A stretch of DNA of 64,000 nucleotides from Streptomyces sp. TLI_053 (GCF_900105395.1 NZ_LT629775.1:1488001-1552000), one strand, 5' to 3'; shown: positions 49,864 to 59,518, counted from the stretch's first letter. The notes: a model not told the origin generated them from the sequence alone. Made by a program: numbers and translations.

Positions 49864-50565
49864 TTGTGGTGCGAGTCGTACGGGCAAGCCCTCGGAGAAC
49901 CCAACGACGCCAGCAAGAGACTCGTCCAACGGTGGGAATCGGGCGACGTGCGCACGCCGCGCCCGGTCTACCTTCGAGCATTGGAAGCCGTGACCAAGCT
50001 GTCGGCGGACCAGCTGGGTTTCGAGTCCACCCACTTGCCGCCGTCTCGCGTGACGGACGACGGAGCCGGAGGTCATGACATGACGAGAGACCAGCCTTCG
50101 CGGCGCCCGGCTTCCGCTCCCGCCGCCGCGGGCGACGACTACAGCGGGATATGGCTGAGCCACTACGAGTTCTTCAGCAGCAGCCGGGCGAACACCTTCG
50201 CCGGGCTGCACCACGTACTGCTCGAACACCACGGGAACCGGATCACGGCCACCTCCCTGCCCGGCGCCTCCTCCAACCCCGACTCGCCGCTCACGCTCGA
50301 CCTCACGGTCGACCGCAACGTCGTCACCGGCACCTGGACGGAGCAGACCGCAGACGCCGGCTACTACCGGGGCGCCCGGTACCACGGCGCGATCCAGCTG
50401 CTCGTCGACCCCACGGGCCGCCACATGGCCGGCAAGTGGGTGGGCTTCGGGAAGGAGTTCGACGTCAACACGGGCCCGTGGGAGCTGCGGCTGCTGGACC
50501 GGTCCACGGCGGACGAAGTGCTTCGGCGGTACAGCGTGGCGCCGGACAGTCCGCCGTCGGACTGA
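49864..50565 (+). pseudogene. XRE-family-like gene lacking the start of its HTH
   Basis: The frame from TTG 49864 reads YGQALGEPNDASKRLVQRWESGDVRTPRPVYLRALEAV, i.e. the last helix and tail of an XRE HTH. An in-frame TGA at 49807 and no matching sequence in other frames mean that the first helices are missing. The C-terminal domain (YSGIWLSHYEFFSSSRANTF to AIQLLVDPTGRHMAGKWVGFG and NTGPWELRL) is intact and typical of Streptomyces XRE proteins with this extra beta domain. Either it is a 5'-truncated remnant or it now acts without DNA-binding. It lies 90 bases after the cassette's terminator, so insertion of the cassette may have removed its front. Confidence 0.6.
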
Positions 50566-50575
50566 GCGCCGACGG

Positions 50576-50624
50576 CCGAACGGCCCGCTCCCCGGGAGGC
50601 TGTTCCCGGGGGCGGGCCGTTCGG
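50576..50624. terminator. Long bidirectional terminator
   Basis: A 21-bp stem with one bulged T (50576-50597 with 50604-50624) and a 6-base loop lies between the convergent stop codons at 50565 and 50641. Confidence 0.85.
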
Positions 50625-50640
50625 TGTTTCCGGGGTGGCG

Positions 50641-52281
50641 TCAGGCGACGGGCGGGAAGGCCTCGACGTCCGGCTTGAGCAGCTGGCCGGGGGCCGGGGC
50701 CTTCTGGTTCACCAGGTAGTCGGTGACCAGCTTGCCCAGCTCCTTGCTGCGGCCGACGGCGCAGTGCTCGACCACGTCCACCGAGACCAGCACCGCGTTG
50801 CCCAGCTGGCGCTGCATGCGCTGCGAGAAGGTGTAGTTGGTGGCCGGGTCGTAGAGGTTGCCGATGACCATCACCGGGGTGGCGGTCTTCCGGTTCCACG
50901 GGCCGGTGAAGGTCTCGGCGTCGCGGGCCGGGGCCGGCCAGGAGGCGCAGGTCGGGCCGTCGAAGGCCTGGTAGCGGCCGAAGGTCGGCGACTCCTTCTC
51001 CCACGGCTTGGCCAGGTTGGCCAGGGTCCACGGGTTCGACGGGTACGGCTTGTCCTGACAGTTGACGCCGTAGTAGGAGTCGTCGGCGGAGTACGGGGTC
51101 TCCGGCAACGCCTCGCGCAGGGCGTTCGGCACGGTCTTCGCGAGCACCTTGGCGTTCTCGACCACGGCCGGGTCGACGGTCGGCGCGGCAGCCGGCGCGG
51201 CGGCGACGAGGCTCTGCGCGGCGGCGGCCGGGGCGTTGAGCACCTGGTAGGCGGCCTGCAGCGACACCGCGAGCGGCGCCTGGAGGCGCTGCGCGTAGAG
51301 GGAGCTGGCGACCTGGCTGGTGAAGCTCGACAGGGTGACCTGGGTGCCGTCCGGCAGCGTGATCGGGCTGGTGCGCAGGTGGTCGCGGAGGGCGTCGAAC
51401 TTGGCCCGGGTGTCGCCCGCGCCGAAGGCGCAGCGCGGGGCGCCCGCGGTCTGGCAGCGCTTCAGGAACTCGGTCAGGGCGACCTCGAAGCCGACGGCGC
51501 GCTGGCGGTCGTACTCGACGCCGTCGTGCATCCGCAGGTTGGGGTCGACGTTGCCGTCGACGATCAGGGCGCGCACCTTGTCCGGGTACATGCCCGCGTA
51601 GGTGGCGCCGATCAGGGTGCCGTAGGAGAAGCCGGCGAAGTTCAGCTTGCTGTCGCCGACGGCGCGCCGCATCCGGTCGAGGTCACGGACCACGTTGATG
51701 GTCGACATGTGCTCGATGAGCGGGCCCGCGTTGCGCGAACAGGCGTCGCTGTAGTCCTCGGTGGCGTCGATGGTCTGCCATATCTCGGCCTTGGTCACCG
51801 GGACGCCGATCATGCGGTCGTTGACGCCCGCGGCCTCTTCGTCGGTGGTGAAGCACTTCAGCGGGTTGCTGCGGGCCACGCCGCGCGGGTCGAAGCCGAC
51901 CAGGTCGAAGCGGTCCTGGACGTCCTTGCCGAAGCGGGTGGTGGTCGCCCACAGGTAGCCGCTGCCGCCCGGGCCGCCGGGGTTGAGGAACAGCGAGCCG
52001 ATCCGCTTCGCCGGGTCGCTCGCGCGACGGCGCATCATCGCGATGCCGGTGGTCTCGCCCTTGGGGTGGTCGTAGTCGAGCGGCACCTGGTAGACGGCGC
52101 AGTCGTAGATCTTCGGGTCCGGCTGGCTCGGGTCGGGGTTGCACGGCTTCCAGTCGACCGGTGCCACCTTGGCCTCGGCGGCTGCGCCGGGGGCCGGTGC
52201 TGCGACGGCCGCCGCGGCCGAGCCTGCGACGAGGGCGAGGGCACTGGTGACCGCCAGTACCGTGCCGGTGAATCGGGACAC
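50641..52281 (-). CDS. Secreted tripeptidyl-aminopeptidase-like alpha/beta hydrolase
   Basis: A 546-aa exported hydrolase. The signal peptide is MSRFTGTVLAVTSALALVAG. The catalytic domain shows VPLDYDHPKGETTGIAMMRRRA, LFLNPGGPGGSGY (oxyanion hole), NFAGFSYGTLIGATYAGMYP with the nucleophilic serine, and VIGNLYDPATNYTFSQRMQRQLGNAVLVSVDVVEHC with the late Asp and His in a TAP-like domain. The family includes SlpD/SlpE and mycelium-associated tripeptidyl aminopeptidases of Streptomyces that cut tripeptides from exported proteins. GTG 52281 has AGGAGG upstream. Confidence 0.92.
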   Translation of the reverse strand: MSRFTGTVLAVTSALALVAGSAAAAVAAPAPGAAAEAKVAPVDWKPCNPDPSQPDPKIYDCAVYQVPLDYDHPKGETTGIAMMRRRASDPAKRIGSLFLNPGGPGGSGYLWATTTRFGKDVQDRFDLVGFDPRGVARSNPLKCFTTDEEAAGVNDRMIGVPVTKAEIWQTIDATEDYSDACSRNAGPLIEHMSTINVVRDLDRMRRAVGDSKLNFAGFSYGTLIGATYAGMYPDKVRALIVDGNVDPNLRMHDGVEYDRQRAVGFEVALTEFLKRCQTAGAPRCAFGAGDTRAKFDALRDHLRTSPITLPDGTQVTLSSFTSQVASSLYAQRLQAPLAVSLQAAYQVLNAPAAAAQSLVAAAPAAAPTVDPAVVENAKVLAKTVPNALREALPETPYSADDSYYGVNCQDKPYPSNPWTLANLAKPWEKESPTFGRYQAFDGPTCASWPAPARDAETFTGPWNRKTATPVMVIGNLYDPATNYTFSQRMQRQLGNAVLVSVDVVEHCAVGRSKELGKLVTDYLVNQKAPAPGQLLKPDVEAFPPVA

Positions 52282-52621
52282 GAAACCTCCTCCGGTTCTG
52301 CGAACGCCGGACAGCCTGTCAGTCCTCGATCAACAGGGGAAGACGTGTGCGGCCGCAGATTCTTGCGGCCGATGCCCGAATGGCCGTCAATACCCCTTAT
52401 CGGAGCCGGATTGACGGGAAACAGTGCGGTCGATGGCCGAAGATCATCATTAACCGTATGACCTGGCGGACCGGGGGCGCGCCGGGAGCGCCGGACGCCG
52501 GGTCGTGCGCCTGCGCTCCGTTGACCGTGTACAGCACCGACTCGATACTCGGCGTTGCGAAACCCTGACCGATCCCTGCCTGATGATTCGCCGGCCACCA
52601 CCGGCGGAGAGGTGGACCCGC
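52282..52621. other. 340-base divergent intergenic region
   Basis: No gene is supported. It holds the minus-strand peptidase promoter and a good plus-strand promoter at 52521-52549. The middle (52380-52460) is locally A+T-rich compared with surroundings. Confidence 0.55.
52521..52549 (+). promoter_or_regulatory. Housekeeping-type promoter for the secreted repeat protein
   Basis: TTGACC (52521-52526) and GATACT (52544-52549) are 17 bases apart, close to the main sigma consensus. The predicted start lies about 65 bases before the ATG at 52622. Confidence 0.6.
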
Positions 52622-53233
52622 ATGGGCTTCCCGAACACCCACGACGACGATCCCGCACCCGACCTCCGGCTCCGGCCGGGCCGCCGCGCGGTCCTCACCC
52701 GGGCGATCGGCCTCACGGCGGTGGCCGGCCTGGGCGCCGTCGCCGCGATCGGGGCTGCGGCGGAACCGGCCGCGGCCAAGGACGCCAAGGAGGCCAAGCT
52801 CCTGGCGAGCCAGGCCGACTGGCGCTTCTGCGTCAAGTGCTACGGCCTGTTCTTCCGCGGCTACCCCACCGACGGCGCCTGCCCGGCGGGCGCCGGCCAC
52901 GACGCGGCCGGCTTCAACTTCAACATCCCCCACGACATCCCCGAGACGCCGACCGCCCAGCACAACTGGCGCTTCTGCACCAAGTGCTACGGCATGTTCT
53001 TCTGGGGCTACCCCGACAACGGCCGCTGTCCCGCCGGGAACGCCCACGCGGCCGCCGGCTACGACTTCGTCCTGCCCCACGACATCCCGGAACCCCCCGG
53101 CTCGCAGCGCAACTGGCGCTTCTGCCCGAAGTGCTACGGGCTCTACTTCTACGGCTACCCCACCAACGGCCGCTGCCCGGCCGGCAACGCCCACTCGGTG
53201 GCGGGCTACGACTTCGTCCTCCCGCACCTGTAG
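52622..53233 (+). CDS. Tat-exported protein with three Cys/His-rich repeats
   Basis: A 203-aa protein. The N-terminus has twin arginines (GRRAVLTRAIGLTAVAGLGAV), a Tat signal. Three repeats of about 49 residues follow (64-107, 113-155, 162-203), each with WRFCxKCYGLFF, GYPxxGxCPAG and H-x-AAGY/FDF followed by PHDIPE. Each unit has three cysteines and a conserved histidine, so a zinc or other metal site per repeat is likely. Similar WRFCxKCxGLFF modules occur in fungi and bacteria with unknown function. GGAGAGG precedes ATG 52622. Confidence 0.82.
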   Translation: MGFPNTHDDDPAPDLRLRPGRRAVLTRAIGLTAVAGLGAVAAIGAAAEPAAAKDAKEAKLLASQADWRFCVKCYGLFFRGYPTDGACPAGAGHDAAGFNFNIPHDIPETPTAQHNWRFCTKCYGMFFWGYPDNGRCPAGNAHAAAGYDFVLPHDIPEPPGSQRNWRFCPKCYGLYFYGYPTNGRCPAGNAHSVAGYDFVLPHL

Positions 53234-53247
53234 CCCGCCCCGCCACC

Positions 53248-53275
53248 CCGGGTGCGGGCGGAAGGCCGCACCCGG
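53248..53275 (+). terminator. Hairpin terminator
   Basis: CCGGGTGCGG (53248-53257) pairs with CCGCACCCGG (53266-53275), 15 bases after the stop of the repeat-protein gene. Confidence 0.65.
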
Positions 53276-53355
53276 ATCCGCCCTCTGCGAGGACCGGAGC
53301 GGGGCATCGTTCGGTGCCGAAGACCCGGTCCACCGAAGCGACCGATCGGCCGAGG

Positions 53356-54240
53356 TCAGAACAGGTCGCTCACGTCGAAGAATCCGACCTCGTACGTCGG
53401 GGGGAGTCCGAGCACGGGGCGGGGGTCGGTACCGTCCAGCGCGCAGCCGAACAGGCCACCGGGCAGAACCTGGACCAGCCTTCCGGCGGCGACAGCGAGC
53501 GCCCCGCCCACGTGCTCGGGCACCCGGTCGAAGCGCCGGACCCCTCCGGTGGCCACGTCGTGGAGGAACAACGGCGGAATGCTCTCGTCGGAGAACTCCT
53601 CGACCAGCAGTAGTTCCCGCTCACCGGTCCAGGCTCCGTTGGGGCTGCCCAGGGCCGCCAGCCCCTCGTAGCGGGCGAGGGCCGAACCGTCCGCGAGGGA
53701 CAGCACCACCGTGTCTGTGCGGTCCTGCTCCTCGTCGATGAAGCCCACCGCCAGCAGTGTGCCGTCGGGCGACCACGCCACCCCGCTGTCCGACCGCCAG
53801 CCGCCGGCCGACCACAGCGGCTTCCGTGCACCCGTCTCCAGGTCGGTGACATCCACCCGCACGCCGTCCTCGTCGACCAGGGTGGCCATCGAACGACCCT
53901 CGGGAGAGAGCGCCGCCTGCTCGACGAGGCCGTCCGTGCCCGCGTCGAACCCCTGCCGCTCGCCCGTCGCGAGGCGGAGCAGCACCAGATCCCGGGCCGG
54001 CCGGTCCTCCGGTCCGGTGCGGAGCAGCAGGTGGGTGCCGTCCCGGGACAGCGCCAACGGCACCGCTTCGGGACGGCCCGGCAGGCCTGCCACCCCGACG
54101 AGCTCACCCGTGTCCGCGTCCGACAGCAGCAGGGTCGAGGCCCCTTCCGGTGGTCGTACGAGCGCCGCGAACGCGGCCCGCCGCACCGGCCTCGGGTCGA
54201 TCGTCCCGGGCCTGAACTCCACTGATCTGTCCGCCCTCAC
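53356..54240 (-). CDS. Cytoplasmic WD40/TolB-like beta-propeller
   Basis: A 294-aa protein from GTG 54240, which has GGAGG upstream; the frame opens 18 codons earlier without a ribosome site. Blades contain LALSRDGTHLLLRTGPED, AALSPEGRSMATLVDEDG, VAWSPDGTLLAVGFIDEE and NGAWTGERELLLVEEFSDE, the TolB/WD40-like pattern. There is no signal peptide or transmembrane helix. It probably scaffolds protein contacts; no enzyme residues are visible. Confidence 0.75.
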   Translation of the reverse strand: MRADRSVEFRPGTIDPRPVRRAAFAALVRPPEGASTLLLSDADTGELVGVAGLPGRPEAVPLALSRDGTHLLLRTGPEDRPARDLVLLRLATGERQGFDAGTDGLVEQAALSPEGRSMATLVDEDGVRVDVTDLETGARKPLWSAGGWRSDSGVAWSPDGTLLAVGFIDEEQDRTDTVVLSLADGSALARYEGLAALGSPNGAWTGERELLLVEEFSDESIPPLFLHDVATGGVRRFDRVPEHVGGALAVAAGRLVQVLPGGLFGCALDGTDPRPVLGLPPTYEVGFFDVSDLF

Positions 54241-54361
54241 GGCACCTCCGCGGCTCTCCGCCGGGCCCTCCCCGGCCGCGCCGGAGCATAACAACCGGGG
54301 GCGCGCGGCCCAGGCCGGAGCAGCCCGCCCGGCGGGGATGTCCGGCCCTCTGCCCCCGGCC

Positions 54362-55693
54362 TCAGCCGGTGGGCGCGAGGGGCGCGACAGCGGGCTCGAC
54401 GGCGGGAGCCAGCCACGGGCGGTCGCGTTCGGCCCGGCGGACAGCGGGGCCCATGGCGCAGCCGGCGGCGAGGAAGAGGACGCCGAGGACCAGCCAGCCC
54501 GGGCCGCCGCCGTCGAGGAGGAGGGCGGTCAGCAGCAGGGGGCCGGCGGTGCGGGCCACCGCCACGCCGGTGCCGAAGAAGCCCTGGTACTGGCCGAGCC
54601 GGTCCGCCGGGGCGAGGTCGAAGGCGATCTGCCAGGATCCGGCGGACTGCTTCATCTCGCCGAGCACCTGGAGCACCGCGCCGCCGACCAACAGGGCCGC
54701 CACCGCCCAGACCGGAACGGGCGCGGCCGAGAGCGCGAAGACCGCGCAAGAGGCGAGCAGGACGGCTCCCGCCTGACGGACGGCCCGGGCCGCCGAGGGC
54801 AGGCCGGTGACGGCGCGGGCGGTGCGCACCTGGAACAGGGTCACGCCGACGGTGTTGAGGACGAAGAGCGCCGAACCGAGCCAGCCGAGCTGCGGGGCGC
54901 GGTCGGCGATCCAGAGCGGGATCACCAGGCTGAGCAGGGGCATCCGCAGCAGCAGTACCGTGTTGACCAGCGTCACGAGCGCGTAGCGGCGGTCCGCCAG
55001 CACCGCGAAGCCGCCGTTCCGGGCCCGGGTACCGTCCCCCGCCCCCGCCGCACCGTCCGCCGGTCCGGCCTTCGCCACCGGGAGCACCGCCGGGACCACG
55101 GCCGGCAGTCGCAGCAGGATCAGCCCCGTGGCCAGGAAGCCCAGCGCCGTCAGCGTGAACGCGGCGAGGAAGGCCGCCCTGGTCCCGACCGTGAGCGCGA
55201 CGCCGCCGAGCGCGGCGCCCACGGCGAGCCCGGCGTTGAGGGTGGCCTGCAGCCGGGCGAGTGCCGCCGTCCGCTCGCCCTCCGGGACGAGGCCGCCGAC
55301 CAGGGCCTGCCGGGCCGCGCCCAGTCCGGACTGGGCGGTGGCGTAGAGGCAGGCGGCGACCAGGAACGGAAGGAAGTCGTCGACGACGAGGAACGAGGCG
55401 ACCACCGCGGCGGTGGCGAGGGCGAGCACCGCCGCCGTGCCCCGGGGGCCGCGCCGGTCGGCGAGGTGACCGAGCGGCACTCCGGCGACCGACCCGATCG
55501 CCCAGGCCACCGCCAGACCGAGGCCGAGCCGGGTGGGCGAGAGGCCGACGATCCGGGTGAAGTACAGCGCGGAGCTGGTGTAGTAGGCGCCGTCTCCGAT
55601 CGCGCTCACCAACTGGGCTGTCGCAAGGGTTCGTTGGGATCCGGACAGCGGGGTGCGGCGGGACGGCACGATGCTCCTGGGGTGGTGGGCCAT
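54362..55693 (-). CDS. MFS transporter
   Basis: A 443-aa 12-helix transporter. Motifs include ATAQLVSAIGDGAYYTSSALYFTRIVGLSP, GSVAGVPLGHLADRRGPRGTAAV (motif A) and AARQALVGGLVPEGERTAALARLQATLNAGLAVGAALGGVAL (motif C-like). I use ATG 55693, but a GTG ten codons later (after AGGAGC) is possible. A perfect 8-4-8 palindrome lies about 86 bases upstream and may be the operator. No regulator gene is adjacent. Substrate unknown. Confidence 0.85.
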   Translation of the reverse strand: MAHHPRSIVPSRRTPLSGSQRTLATAQLVSAIGDGAYYTSSALYFTRIVGLSPTRLGLGLAVAWAIGSVAGVPLGHLADRRGPRGTAAVLALATAAVVASFLVVDDFLPFLVAACLYATAQSGLGAARQALVGGLVPEGERTAALARLQATLNAGLAVGAALGGVALTVGTRAAFLAAFTLTALGFLATGLILLRLPAVVPAVLPVAKAGPADGAAGAGDGTRARNGGFAVLADRRYALVTLVNTVLLLRMPLLSLVIPLWIADRAPQLGWLGSALFVLNTVGVTLFQVRTARAVTGLPSAARAVRQAGAVLLASCAVFALSAAPVPVWAVAALLVGGAVLQVLGEMKQSAGSWQIAFDLAPADRLGQYQGFFGTGVAVARTAGPLLLTALLLDGGGPGWLVLGVLFLAAGCAMGPAVRRAERDRPWLAPAVEPAVAPLAPTG

Positions 55694-55778
55694 CAGTGGT
55701 TCTTCGGCGTAAAGACCAGTCTGCGCCGATGGCGGACCACGCGGAAGGTCCAGTGGATCATCATGATCCTGGGCCACT

Positions 55779-55798
55779 TCCGCAAACCGTTTTGCGGA
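55779..55798. promoter_or_regulatory. Perfect 8-4-8 palindrome upstream of the MFS gene
   Basis: TCCGCAAA (55779-55786) and TTTGCGGA (55791-55798) flank CCGT. It is a repressor-type operator candidate, and stands out because A/T runs are rare here. Confidence 0.5.
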
Positions 55799-55991
55799 CG
55801 CCCGCGCTCCGGGGCCGTCCCCTTTCCGGCGCCGAACCCGCCCTGCCCGCCCCCGGGAATCGGCTCGCGCCCCCTCCGCGCGCATCACTCGGACGGCGGT
55901 ACCGCGCGCCCCGCCCGGCGTGTCGGGCGCCCTCCGTATCCGCCCCGTCCGACATCCGCACGGTTGTCCGATCATGCCCCAAGTGCCCGTG

Positions 55992-56020
55992 TTGACCGAC
56001 CATTAGGCCCCTCCTATGCT
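55992..56020 (+). promoter_or_regulatory. Housekeeping-type promoter of the molybdenum hydroxylase operon
   Basis: TTGACC (55992-55997) and TATGCT (56015-56020) are exactly 17 bases apart. The predicted start is near 56027, about 17 bases before the first possible GTG at 56044. Confidence 0.7.
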
Positions 56021-56043
56021 CAGCCGCGTTCTCGTTCACGAAC

Positions 56044-58533
56044 GTGGACACGACCAAACGTGCCCGCCCTCGCGAGCACCGTCCGGCATCCGCCCGGCAC
56101 CGGGACGGGGACCCTCACGGCCCGCCCGTCCGGAGCCGTCACCCGGCGAGAGGGGCTCCTCCCATCAGCATCTCCATCGTGCCCCAGGCCGCCACGGGCG
56201 CCGCCGCCGAGCAGTCGTCCACCCCCGAGCCGGGATCCGCCGACACCGGTACCGATACCGACACCGGTACCGATACCGTCACCGCCGCCGATACCGGCAC
56301 CGCCGCCGGCACCGACCGCCGACGCTTCCTCACCTACCTGCTCGCCGCGCCGACCCTGACCGTCGCCGCCCGGGCCGGACTCGACGCCGTCGCACCCGCC
56401 ACCGCCCGGGCCGCCGAAGCCGCGACCGCCACCGCGGCCCCCGCCCCGGCCGCCCCGGCCGCCGCGCCCTCCCAGTTGCTCGGCCTGCCCGGCATCCCGG
56501 ACATCGTCGACCTCGGCGAGGCCCTCCAGATCGCCGGTCTGCCCACCGCGCACCTGCTCGTCCTGGAGATCACCACCGCCGGCCGCGCCGTCCTCCACCT
56601 GCCCCGCCTGGAGGTCGGCCAGGGCCTCACCACCACGGTCGCCATGATGGTCGCCGAGGAACTCGACGCCCGGCTGACCGATGTCGATGTCCCGCTCTCC
56701 GACAGCCGCCCCGACCTGCTGTTCAACCAGCTCACCGGGGCCTCCAACTCGGTCCGCACGCTCTACGACCCGGTGCGCGGCGCGGCCGCCGCCGCCCGGG
56801 CCCGGCTGGTCACCGCCGCCGCGCGCCGCTGGTCGCTGCCCGCCGACACCCTGCGCACCGCCGACTCCGCCGTGACCGCCCCCGACGGCCGCCGGGCCGG
56901 CTACGGCGAACTCGCCGCCGAGGCCGCCGCCGTCGTGGTGCCCGCCGTCCCCGCCACCCCCAAGCCGCCCGGGCAACGCCGGGTGATCGGCCGCCCGACC
57001 GGCCGCATCGACGCCCGCGACATCGTCACCGGCCGCGCCAAGTACGCCGGCGACCTCGCCGTGCCCGGCGCGGTGCCGACCGTCGTCGCCCGGCCCACCA
57101 CCATCAACGGCACCCTGGCCTCGCTCGACGCCTCCGCCGCCCGCGCCATGCCGGGCGTGCTCGCGGTGGTCACCGTGCCCACCGGGGTCGCCGTCCTCGC
57201 CGAGACCTTCGACCAGGCCCTCAAGGCCCGCGACGCGCTGCGCACCACCTGGAACCCGGGCCCGGTCGCCGCGCTCTCCGACGCCGACATCCGGGGCAAG
57301 CTGCGCGCCGCCCACGCGCCGTTCCTGATCCCGCCGCTGCTCACCCAGTACGTGGACGGCGAGTTCGACTTCGCCTTCGTCAACCACGCGCCGATGGAGG
57401 TGCTGACGGCGATCGCCGACGTCCGCCCGAACCGCGCCGAGATCTGGTTCGCCGCGCAGACCCCGATCGTCGCGCAGCAGACCCTCGCCGCCGAACTCGG
57501 CCTGCCGCAGGACGCGGTGACGGTGCACGTGGTGCGCGGCGGCGGCTCCTTCGGCCGCCGGCTGTTCTACGACGCCGCCGTGGAGGCCGCGCGGATCTCC
57601 CGCGCCGCGGGCCGCCCGGTCAAGCTGATGTGGACCCGCAACGACGACATGCGGCACGGCCGGATGCGCCCCGCCAGCCACCACCGGGTCCGCGCCACCT
57701 ACGGGCTCGGCCAGGTGCTCAGCTACGAGCACCGCGCCGCCACCGTGACGACCGACTTCGGCCACGGACTCGGCGAGGCGCTCACCGCCGCCGGCTTCCA
57801 GCTCTCGGTGGCCGGGCTCTCGCTCGCCCAGGCCTTCTTCCTGCTCAGCCAGAGCAACCCGTACAACGTGGGCGTCCCGACCCAGTTGCTGGCCGAGGTG
57901 CCGCTGAAGATCCCGACCGGCAGCTGGCGCTCGGTCTACTCGGGCACCGTCCGGGTCGCCGACGAGATCATGACGGACGAGCTGGCCCGTCGTCTCGGCC
58001 AGGACCCGGTGGCCTTCCGCCGCGCCCGGCTGCGGGAGCCGGCCGGCCGGGCCGTGCTCGACACCGTCGCCAGGGCCGGCGGTTGGGGCCGCACCATGCC
58101 GGCCGGACAGGCGCAGGGCATCGGCTACCACTCCGAGAACGGCGGCCGTACGGCCTACCTGGTCGAGATCGACGCGACCGACCCCAGGCAGCCCCGGGTC
58201 ACCAAGGCCGTGATCGCCGCCGACGTCGGCACCGTGATCAACCCCACCGGTCTGGAGGCCCAGCTGACGGGCGCGCTGATCGACGGGATCTCGGTGGTCC
58301 TCCAGGCCGGCAACCACATCGACCGCGGCGCCGTCCGCGAGGGCAGCTTCGGCGACTTCCACTACGCACGGCAGCGGCACACCCCGCCGGTGGTCGAGAT
58401 CCACCTGCTGCCCACGGGCGGACCGCCCGGCGGCGCGGGCGAACTGGGCGTCCCGGCGGCCTCCGCCGCCGTCGCCAACGCCTACGCCCGGGCCACCGGA
58501 ACCAGCCCGCGTTCCTTCCCGATCAACTTCTGA
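56044..58533 (+). CDS. Tat-exported molybdopterin subunit, isoquinoline 1-oxidoreductase beta-like
   Basis: An up to 829-aa xanthine-oxidase-family molybdenum subunit. GTG 56044 has no ribosome site but fits a near-leaderless start; GTG 56179 is an alternative. The low-complexity [13 protein letters not shown] stretch is followed by [15 protein letters not shown], a Tat signal. Molybdenum-binding blocks: [51 protein letters not shown] and [11 protein letters not shown] with the catalytic Glu E800. With the [2Fe-2S] subunit 52 bases downstream it forms a two-subunit, FAD-free hydroxylase of the IorAB type, active outside the membrane on N-heterocycles or aldehydes. Substrate unknown. Confidence 0.9.
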   Translation: MDTTKRARPREHRPASARHRDGDPHGPPVRSRHPARGAPPISISIVPQAATGAAAEQSSTPEPGSADTGTDTDTGTDTVTAADTGTAAGTDRRRFLTYLLAAPTLTVAARAGLDAVAPATARAAEAATATAAPAPAAPAAAPSQLLGLPGIPDIVDLGEALQIAGLPTAHLLVLEITTAGRAVLHLPRLEVGQGLTTTVAMMVAEELDARLTDVDVPLSDSRPDLLFNQLTGASNSVRTLYDPVRGAAAAARARLVTAAARRWSLPADTLRTADSAVTAPDGRRAGYGELAAEAAAVVVPAVPATPKPPGQRRVIGRPTGRIDARDIVTGRAKYAGDLAVPGAVPTVVARPTTINGTLASLDASAARAMPGVLAVVTVPTGVAVLAETFDQALKARDALRTTWNPGPVAALSDADIRGKLRAAHAPFLIPPLLTQYVDGEFDFAFVNHAPMEVLTAIADVRPNRAEIWFAAQTPIVAQQTLAAELGLPQDAVTVHVVRGGGSFGRRLFYDAAVEAARISRAAGRPVKLMWTRNDDMRHGRMRPASHHRVRATYGLGQVLSYEHRAATVTTDFGHGLGEALTAAGFQLSVAGLSLAQAFFLLSQSNPYNVGVPTQLLAEVPLKIPTGSWRSVYSGTVRVADEIMTDELARRLGQDPVAFRRARLREPAGRAVLDTVARAGGWGRTMPAGQAQGIGYHSENGGRTAYLVEIDATDPRQPRVTKAVIAADVGTVINPTGLEAQLTGALIDGISVVLQAGNHIDRGAVREGSFGDFHYARQRHTPPVVEIHLLPTGGPPGGAGELGVPAASAAVANAYARATGTSPRSFPINF

Positions 58534-58585
58534 CCGACCCGGTCACCTCCCACCCGCTCCCCCGACCCCGAGGAACGCGCCTGCG

Positions 58586-59053
58586 ATGCCCAGCCACACC
58601 TTCGTCCTCAACGGCCGCCCGGTCACCGTCGAGGCACCGGACGACATGCCGCTGCTCTGGGTCCTGCGCGACAAGCTCGGCGTCACCGGCCCCAAGTACG
58701 GCTGCGGCGTGGGCGTCTGCCGCGCCTGCACCAGCCACCTCGACGGCGAGGAGATCCAGCCCTGCACCGTGGCGGTCAAGGACTGCGCCGACCGCCGGGT
58801 CACCACCATCGAGGGCCTCGCCGACGGCGACACCCTGCACCCCGTCCAGGAGGCCTGGCTGGACTGCGACGTCGCCCAGTGCGGGTTCTGCCAGCCCGGC
58901 CAGATCATGACGGCGGTCGCACTGCTGCGCCGCAACCCCGCACCCACGGACGCCGACATCGACCAGATCCAGAACATCTGCCGCTGCGGCAGCTACCCCC
59001 GGATCCGCGAGGCCGTCAAACGCGCCGCCGCCCGGGCCGCCGCCGGCGGCTGA
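58586..59053 (+). CDS. [2Fe-2S] subunit of the molybdenum hydroxylase, IorA-like
   Basis: A 155-aa two-cluster iron-sulfur protein. Plant-type cluster: C40, C45, C48, C60 ([23 protein letters not shown]). Second cluster: C99, C102, C132, C134 ([20 protein letters not shown]). This is the small subunit that passes electrons from molybdopterin. It has no own Tat signal and probably travels with the Tat-marked large subunit. GAGGAA precedes ATG 58586. No FAD subunit, cytochrome c or CoxF/XdhC-type maturation gene is adjacent. Confidence 0.93.
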   Translation: MPSHTFVLNGRPVTVEAPDDMPLLWVLRDKLGVTGPKYGCGVGVCRACTSHLDGEEIQPCTVAVKDCADRRVTTIEGLADGDTLHPVQEAWLDCDVAQCGFCQPGQIMTAVALLRRNPAPTDADIDQIQNICRCGSYPRIREAVKRAAARAAAGG

Positions 59054-59054
59054 A

Positions 59055-59378
59055 TCAGGACTGGTCCCAGACGTCGACGGTCAGCAGCGCGTCCGCCGGG
59101 CAGGCGGCGATCAGCTCCGGGTGCAGCTCCTGCGGCCGGAACTCCGCTCCGGGCCCGGCGTCGGACACCGAACCGTCGGCGAGCAGCGGCAGCACATCGC
59201 CCGCCCGGGCGGTGAACCGGTGCGGGTAGCCGTCGAACCGCGACTGCTCCGCCCGACCGGCCGCGGCCAGCCCGGTGATCCAGTCCAGCCCGCCGAGCCC
59301 GGTCTCCCACTTGGCCAGCACGGCGTCCTCGCCGTCCCCCTCCGTCGGCACCGTCACCACGAACCACCAGCCGAGCAT
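59055..59378 (-). CDS. Conserved hypothetical protein (107 aa)
   Basis: A 107-aa frame starting at ATG 59378: MLGWWFVVTVPTEGDGEDAVLAKWETGLGGLDWITGLAAAGRAEQSRFDGYPHRFTARAGDVLP, ending LLTVDVWDQS. It has good codon pattern and a compact sequence without signal or membrane segments, and looks like a small conserved Streptomyces protein; I know no function. It ends one base from the convergent IorA-like gene's stop. Confidence 0.6.
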   Translation of the reverse strand: MLGWWFVVTVPTEGDGEDAVLAKWETGLGGLDWITGLAAAGRAEQSRFDGYPHRFTARAGDVLPLLADGSVSDAGPGAEFRPQELHPELIAACPADALLTVDVWDQS

Positions 59379-59518
59379 CCGACCCCCTCCCCACCGGTCC
59401 CGTGCGGACCGTCACGAGCGTACGCGCCGCCGGGGACTTCCGGTGTGCGTTGGCCGTGTCCGCCCCGGCCATGATCGAATCATCCGTCGGGACCGGTCGC
59501 TGAGCGGGGGAGACGGAC

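Larger units (their letters stand above)
55694..56043. other. 350-base divergent intergenic region
   Basis: No gene is supported. It contains the palindrome at 55779-55798 on the MFS side and a strong plus-strand promoter at 55992-56020. Confidence 0.6.
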
